Assembly (NCBI GenBank): GCA_000697665.1
Contig: KL197709.1
Coordinates: forward strand, 2,154,538-2,218,537
Direction: 5' to 3'
Length of the DNA: 64,000 nt
Source of the DNA: Jaapia argillacea MUCL 33604
Taxonomy: Eukaryota; Basidiomycota; Agaricomycetes; Jaapiales; Jaapiaceae
The notes below the pieces were generated by a model. That model saw only the letters and a list, made by a program, of their open reading frames with translations. It had not been told where the DNA came from and made no database searches. Made by a program: the position numbers and the translations under genes. This document shows, one piece after another, positions 57,435-64,000 of the stretch. The first letter of the stretch is position 1, and the number at the start of each line of letters is the position of its first letter.

Positions 57435-59761
57435 CTAACCAGAGGTATGGTAGCCCACAAGAGGCGGTGGTTGAGGAGGGGTAGGGTACCACTGTGGGCT
57501 CGCATTAATCTGCGCGGGAGGTCTGGGTGGCGGACCAGGGAAAGCCACGTGACCCGAGTTCGTGGGGGGTTGAGGAAGAGGTGGAGGCGGTCCAGGTAGT
57601 GGATGACCCTGCATCGGTAAGTTAGGAGGGGGCGGTGGGGGTAGGATAGGTTGATACACTGGTTGCTGAGGAGGGAAGTTGGTCGGTGGTTGGGGCAAAC
57701 TCGGACGACCAGAGGAAGGGGAGGGCGTCATATGTGACGGAGGAGGCGGGGGAGGTGGAGGCACCTGTATCTGCATTACTTGCGTCCCTTGATGATACGG
57801 TTGACCAGATTCATGGGGAGGCTGTGGAAGAGGCGGAGGCGGCGGAATCGGATTGTTGAAACCGACACCGGGTTGACCAGGTGGGACTGGCAAGGCCGGA
57901 CGTTGAGGTGGGGCTTGCTGAGTAAACTGAGGCTGGGGAAGTGGCCTCGATCCTGTGTTACGACCATTCAGACTCGAGTTCAACGAGCCTGGTTGACCTT
58001 GATCATGGCCTGGAGACGAAGGCGAAGGAGGGTAACCCTGGAATTGCTGTGGGGGTGCAGAATGTGGAGGTGGAGGTACAGATATTGGAGGTTGCGAGGG
58101 TATGAAGTGTTGTTGCGGAGGTGCGGAAGCGGGTGGTGGTTGGTTGTAATGTTGGTATGCGAAGGAAGAAGCAGGCTGCGACGCATGATAACTTGGAGAG
58201 GATGACATTGGCATTTGCTGTTGCATAAACCCTGATGGAGCAGGTGTATGCGACGGCATAGGTGCAAATCCGGAGGGCATAGGAGTAGCAGATGGAGGTG
58301 GGTAAGGTGCAGGTGTCTGGCTCATAGCGGGTACGAAACCAGATGGATCGGAAGGATGAGATGGAAGAGGGACAAACCCTGAAGGTGCAGGCGTTGCGAT
58401 AGGCATGAATCCTGACGAAGCCGTGGGAATGCTGTATCGTGGATGGCGACTAGGTGACTGATATTGGGGATATCCAGATGGCGATTGACCAGAGGGGTCA
58501 AAAGCCTGGTGCATCGGGGCGTGAGGTGGTGTTGCGTACATTTCCTGATTATTATATGGCTGGCCGTTGCCAGTTGGTGTCAAGGGACGATCGTAGAACG
58601 ATGAACCATCAGAGTAATTGCTTCCGTGAGAGTGGTGGCTATATGACTCGGAGTAGGAGAGACCACTCGCTGAGGCTGAGCGCGGTTGGTATCCAGAGTG
58701 CAATGGCTTGGAACCCAAAATCAGTATGAATCTGGGGTCGATAAGGTAGTGAGATGCTCACAGGGAAACTCTCACTGCGTCCTCGGGGAGTCCCGACGCC
58801 CAATTCGGCAAACTCGTCAATGACTTGGTCTAAAGCGGATGTCTGCAGCCTGAGCTGGCCACGTTGTTCGTAAGGAGGGACATAGAGGTCTAATTTGGCG
58901 AGCGAGTTGGATGCTCGGAGTGAGGGTGGCAGTGATTCTCGTCGATGATGTCCTTCGGGCACAATGCTTGCGGACGCAGATCGGGAGGGTGGTCCGCCGG
59001 CAGCGAGTGATGATGGAAGTTCGCCAGTTGGCACGAAGGAGCCTGGGCCACCGTACTGATTCCTGCTTGAGGATGGCTTTGGAGATACCTTTTTTCGTGG
59101 TGCGGGCTCCTATGGATGAGTTTGTGAGCCCTTACACAGGTCAGGACGCAAGAAAAGGACAAACATTGGACCAGAATGTGAGTTCAAGGTAGATCTCTCC
59201 AGCATACCTATCCTTGCTCATCAGAGTAAACCATTCTGGTACATGACTTAGTACAATTCGAACAGACAACAAGGAGTCGTACCATCCGTCTCCCCTTTTG
59301 ATAGAACCTCGGAAAGGTCCACAGTTGTCTCCCCGATCAAGTCAGGTTCTCTTGGATCATCTGCGTAGCAGTACAAGCGCATCGATTTGCCCCCTTTGAT
59401 CTTCTTATTGAATTTATTGTCCTTGCCGTCCTTGTTGTCCTTGGGCGGTGGTGGGGGAGGCGTGTCAGCTCCATTGGCCGTCCGCGCTAGCTCATCCTCG
59501 ACATCCTCGAGAAGGGTGAAGCGAACCTCCTCGTCCCACTCTGGATGCTGTCCACCACGCTTTATCGCCTTGGTCCTTCGCTTCTCGTCATTGTAGGTGA
59601 TGGTACAGTATGGATCCTGCTTTCCGATGTGTCTTTTGTTGGGTAAATTCCTCTGTGTGTGGAGATTCAGAGGTGATGGGGTGGTCAGGGGGATGAGGTC
59701 GACGTACAGCTTTCAATATAACGACTATAAGAGTACCTATATCGCGAGGAGTATGGGACAT
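57435..59761 (-). CDS. FIC1: C2-domain cytokinesis protein, Inn1/Fic1-like, with a proline-rich tail
   Basis: Inn1/Fic1 proteins couple actomyosin ring constriction to membrane ingression and septum formation. The start MSHTPRDIGTLIVVILKA opens a C2 domain (residues about 8-140): RNLPNKRHIGKQDPYCTI, TKAIKRGGQHPEWDEEVRF, a charged insert, LYCYADDPREPDLIGETTV, and SLLSVRIVLSHVPEW with GEIYLELTF. Next are Ser-rich linkers (SRSASASIVPEGHHRRES) and more than 400 residues rich in Pro, Gln and Ser with many PPPPP runs and repeated PSGF units. These poly-Pro runs fit SH3 and profilin ligands, as in Inn1 binding Hof1 and Cyk3. The tail is unusually long compared with yeast Inn1. Four or five introns. 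Confidence 0.87.
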
Positions 59762-60516
59762 GGGGGAGGTTGAGATATATGCTGCGGTTCAAGACAGCAA
59801 CAAAGGATTGTTGCTCACGTACACAGCGTCCACAGTTGATGCCAGAGAATGGCCTGTGGTGATGAACCAATTGCCAAGATCCCAAATAGGAAATCCATTG
59901 CCTTTCTTGTCGTATGTTCTCCTCGAGCCCCACTTTCACTGGCTCACTAACTTTCTACGATACAAACGTTGCTGATGACTTCACTCTCTGTTCCACCATA
60001 TCAGTCCAGCTTTCAAGATGTTGTTGTCGCTATCCCGGAGCAAGAGGTTCTCGCAGGTTTCCCAGGGGCGGACGCCTGTTTCATCAGGGGCATGGTACTC
60101 GGCATCTCCTGGCACCAGTCAAATGGGGTGCTCTCACATACAAATTTGCTTGGTTGTCTCCGAGATCAGCTGAGGGCCTGAGGCGCGTTTCACCCCGAAT
60201 CAAAGGCTTGGCGGACCGCGGTGGGTCAACGGAGGCCAACGGCACTGATTCTATCTGATTTCTGAGTACTAAAGTGGTGTTCCCTCCGTCGGTATCACAT
60301 CGTAATGCCCGATCCTAGGTGCATGTCTGCAGAGGGTCATCTTGCTGTGCTCTCGATGATCGCTGCGAGACCCTGAGCGGATGCCCGTTGCCAAATTTAT
60401 CGTTACTATCATAAAATACAGAAGCAAGGAATACACGCTAACATAAGTGGTATACAATCGACAAGGTATATCATCTGGCACAGGTTCCTGGAGCGACAAT
60501 ATTGCGTTCCAAGTCA
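59762..60516. other. Intergenic between the C2 gene and POL2
   Basis: 755 bases with several plus-strand frames, the longest 114 codons (59914-60258). None has a family motif. It should carry the C2 gene's promoter and the POL2 3' UTR. Confidence 0.5.
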
Positions 60517-63500
60517 TCACCAATCATTCAACATGATCTGCGCAACTTCCTATACCAACATGTCAGTTCCAAACCAGACGCCTCCACAAACGAGGAAAAA
60601 ACGAACCTTCAGTTTCCCCAACCCATGCACAATCGCAACGTTACAAAAAGTCCTCAACCTCCTCCTCCCCTCCGCTTTATTCAAACTCAACACATACGCG
60701 CCTGAACACGCACAGATCCTCGAAACGCTATCCGATTGGATCTGCTTACACTTTCCACACCTCAAATCCTGTTGAGCAAACGTCCTTTCCAGGTTGAACA
60801 AGATCTGAATGAGGGAAAGTTCAATCGTCGTCCGATCATAGTCCCCACCACAAGACGGACAAAGCCATCTCGGATTCGAAGGTTGGTCGGATGAAGGAAG
60901 GAGTTCAGGATCCCGACAGAAATCGAAATCCCGTAGCCCATCACAATGCCGACAAGGCACGTTCGATAACTTCAACGGCTCGCATGGGTTCTGGAAAATT
61001 GCCTCATTCGCAAATTCGCGAACTCCAATCAACTCCAACAAATTCCTCTTCAACAAACCCACTTCCACTTGATATTCCTTCGCCAGGCCAAACACCGCGC
61101 AGACGAACTTGACCCATTCCAATAATGGGTTCGACAATGGCAAGTGAGAGCCTGGGAGGAGAGGGAAGTCGAATTCGGCTAGACTTTCGGGAGACGTGGT
61201 AGCGGCTTCTTTGTAGGCGTCTTGTATATGACCTAGCGATTTGAGGAGCTTCCGAGTCAGTCGACGTGAGATGAATTCACGGGTTTCTTCGAGTACTTGA
61301 GCTTTCCCTGCATCGCGAGGAGTTGACTCTGGTGCGACGTTTTGAAGGATGCGAAGCGGTGTTCGGGGGAGGTCATGGGTCTTCTGTCGCGAACGATACA
61401 TCTCGACGATAAAATACTTAATCATATTGTGGAAGTCATTCTGAAGAGGCCTTGGAAGGAAGCTCTCAATGTTCCATCTCATTTCGATTGAGAGCTCGTC
61501 GGGAGGGTCAACAGCCAGCGGGTCTTCGCAGACAACGCCACCAAGATTCGCTTGGTCCATAAAAATCAAGAAATCGTAAAATCGCTCGGTGTGGAGATAG
61601 ATGTGTTGGAAGAGTTCGTGTGAGGTTACGGCAGTTGTGATGTAGGTTGCATACGCGTGAGCCGTACCGGGGGGTTTGGATGTGACCAGGAGGATCCGAC
61701 TGAAATCGGCGTAGACGACATGTGACCCCAAGCGCTTGAACTCAGCCAGAAGTTGGATGAAGGTCTTTCGCATCAGACCATGGATGAAGCGATGAAGACT
61801 TGTATCGTACATGTTGGAAGCGCTCGAGGAGATCCAGCGCCAGAAATGATCGATGGTGAGTGTTGAAGGGCTATCGAAGTTTCGCGTAATCTTGTCCAGT
61901 AGCCAAGTTTTGACCATGGATTTGAGAATATTGAGAGTCTTCGGAGAGACATTGGTCTCGCCGAGAGTAAGATCCTTCTGGGTCTCGCCTCCCGTGTACG
62001 ATTCCAGAGTGTGAGAAACAGAGTCAAATGCTGTGGCCCCACCACTACCCTCGAGCTCATTCACTATCAGAGCATGCAACACGGAGTTGACTGCCAGATT
62101 TCGGACAGCAATCTCGAGACAGACATTATCATAACATCCTGGCGATAGGAACTCCGTGCTGGGGAGCTCCTCTGTTTGCCTGTGGTCGTCCTGGACTCCA
62201 CCAAGGTCAGGTCGTTCTCCGGGAGACCACCACAGAACCATATCTTCCTTCATCAAACGCCGGGCGAACGTCATGTCTGAGAGGAAAAGTGGCAGATCTC
62301 CATCTATATGCCCCACGGGAATGTCGTAGTAATCGGCAAGAGAAATCGTACGGTCAAGCCAAACTCCAACAGAAAGGTAGCGGTGTATCAGCTTCTGGGC
62401 GACGTTTGATTGCCAAGGAAACACGTCCAGGCTGTGGGGTGCCTTGGCCTTGGACATGGACAGGACAGGGAACTTGTCCAGTTTAGGTACGAGGGAGTCG
62501 AAATAGTGTTGGTCCTTCACGGATGAGATAATGATGGTGTATCCTTGGCCCTCTAGGAGGCCAAGTTCACGAGATACGGCCTTGAGAGCCGTTGCATCGT
62601 TCCCGTGATACGTCGACGCAAACTCTCGGGTTGGTGGATAGCTCATGGACGTGCTGACCCCATAGTTGCGCTGGTGCTTGTTGCTTAGATCGGCGTATAG
62701 TTCGGAGAGGCGAGTGATGGGTTGTCGGCGAGTGGCGGGGTCGACGAGATGGAGTTTCACCGTACCGACAGGTGTGAACACAGCAAAAACATGCACCGGA
62801 GCAGTGTTCGAGCAGGCGTGATAAAGGAAAATATATTTCCCGGCTTTCCCTTCATCTAGGTACTTGGTTCGGATCGAAGTGAGCACCGCACGGTCCAAGC
62901 TTTCAAGATCGACACCAGTATTCTGCGCTCGATTCAAAGTCGTACTGGGATCATCAACCGTACACGTCTTGCCGAGTTTTAGAATGCCTCGAATGACCAG
63001 CGGGATCTGAAAACCGTCAGCGACAAAGCAGACAATCAAAAAGAGGTAATCTCACCTGAAGTTCGTACACTCCATCAACACACGGGTCATTCATCAAATC
63101 AATGAAGTGTTCCTGGCCTTCTTGGTAGACCTCTTCCCGCACCACCACTTTGAACAGGTTCGAACATGGTAAGCCCCGAGGTAAATTGCGAACAACCTTA
63201 TCACAAGAATACAGGTCGGTTCGGAAACGGCCGTCCTTCGGGGGAATCCTCGTATGGAGGTAGAACTCGCGAGGAATACGTAAAGGTATCCCCACCAACT
63301 TGGAATCCACGGAAAGCCACAGCGTGAATCTGCCGGCGATCTTGCTTGGTCGGATTTGTACGACATCCCAGCGATAGTTAGTTCTGACTTGTGCTCCTTT
63401 GAATATCTTGGGAACGACTGCAGCAGTGGTTCCTCCCCAGCGAATCTCTATTCCCTTCCTCCACCGAGCCCTCTTGAGTGACAGATAGCCATGATAATCA

Positions 63501-64000
63501 ACTGTTGCATCAGGCGGAGTCGGTTCCTCCTCGTTTTCAGACTCTTCATGAATGTCCTGGACGGGAGCGCGTTTACGATTGACCACTGCAATTCGTATAC
63601 GGCCCTCCGCTTGAGTAGGCTGGTTGCCGAAGTCCTCCATGTCAACAGACGTGGCCTGTGATTCACGTTCCTCCGGAGACACCTTCTTAAAGAAGTCGGT
63701 GACCTTGTGCTGTCGGAACTTATCGTCCAAGGCCGCAACTCGACGGTGAAGCCAATCGGGGTGATGGATGCGAGGGACAGGGTTTGCTACTTTCTGCATA
63801 GCCGCAGGGATTGTGATAAGTTTCTGGATGACCGATCCTAACCGCTCGATGTAGTAGTCCCAGTCGAGGATGGACCGCAATTCGAAACTTATGAGGCTGT
63901 TGTCCTTGAGCCATTTACGCAAGTACAAGCGCTTTACGCTCTCCTCGGCAGAAAAGATGGCAACAGGGACCGCTCTCTCCGTGACAGGTGCCCCCATAGG
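60517..64000 (-). CDS. POL2: DNA polymerase epsilon catalytic subunit Pol2, C-terminal half; 5' end outside the window
   Basis: Leading-strand replicative polymerase. The window holds 1125 C-terminal residues in exons 64000-63056, 63006-60607 and 60549-60517; the exonuclease and most of the polymerase lie off the edge. The visible part begins at the end of the polymerase module (AVPVAIFSAEESVKRLYLRK, SILDWDYYIERLGSVIQKLI, HPDWL). QHKVTDFF at 63712-63689 matches the PIP box of yeast Pol2 (QTSLTKFF) in sequence and place. A long inactive second B-family module follows (AVFGLAKEYQVEVGLLKRNL near its end). The C-terminus has two zinc sites: CysA (CRHCDGLRDFDFC, LCPSCGG) and CysB (CGKCKQ, CACSG). 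It ends EVAQIMLNDW after a last small intron. Confidence 0.96.

Noticed and set aside
57780-58205. 141-codon Arg/Trp-rich plus-strand frame
   Set aside because: Antisense shadow of the proline-rich tail of the C2 gene.
59759-59975. Plus-strand ORF whose ATG overlaps the start codon of the C2 gene on the palindrome CATG
   Set aside because: Overlapping divergent start codons would be striking, but the plus frame has no family motif and its possible splice to the 59969-60181 frame does not keep phase.

Overview
The window is nuclear DNA of a filamentous basidiomycete, most likely an Agaricomycete. Genes are dense, on both strands, and cut by many introns of about 50-65 nt with GT..AG ends. Intergenic gaps are short. 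Several proteins belong to fungal or basidiomycete lineages: DUF6593-like proteins, an Inn1/Fic1-type C2 protein, an Fpk1/NRC-2-type kinase, a bZIP-DUF3425 factor and a GH128 glucanase. I see no rRNA, tRNA, CRISPR array, recognisable transposon or virus-like element. The gene models below were spliced by eye from open frames, splice sites and family motifs.

Layout. 1-4.5 kb: the 3' part of a Nup82/Nup88 nucleoporin gene followed in tandem by NSP1; their products are partners in the same nuclear pore subcomplex. 4.7-11 kb: a DHA1 drug/polyamine exporter and the spliceosomal DEAD-box helicase Prp5, both on minus. 11.2-13.7 kb: proteasome regulator PI31 and a conserved acidic protein, both on plus. 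13.9-18.2 kb: a large ankyrin-DysF-FYVE-RING protein. 18.4-25.5 kb: an ARF-like GTPase with an added C-terminal domain, the m6A methyltransferase METTL3/Ime4 and an Fpk1/NRC-2-like AGC kinase. 25.5-28.9 kb: 3.4 kb in which I recognise no gene.

28.9-38 kb: a Vba-like vacuolar MFS transporter, a tiny single-pass membrane protein divergent from mitoribosomal uS14m, a bZIP-DUF3425 factor, a DUF6593-like protein and RNA polymerase subunit Rpb12. 38-46 kb: a Ser/Pro-rich protein, a GPATCH11-like protein, a two-RRM protein, a secreted GH128 glucanase and an AhpD-like protein. 46-51 kb: a second DUF6593-like gene, mitoribosomal uL11m and a secreted M28 leucine aminopeptidase. 51-56.3 kb: two divergent WD40 genes that look like paralogues. 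56.4-64 kb: a small two-helix membrane protein, an Inn1/Fic1-like C2 cytokinesis protein, and the C-terminal half of DNA polymerase epsilon (Pol2), which runs off the right edge.

Most genes are housekeeping: nuclear pore, splicing, m6A, proteasome, mitoribosome, RNA polymerase, replication and cytokinesis. There is no biosynthetic cluster or defence island. The points most worth following are the ankyrin-DysF-FYVE-RING architecture, the divergent WD40 paralogues, the degenerate ARF-like GTPase with a fused domain, the Nup82-Nsp1 linkage, and the small genes that are hidden by splicing.
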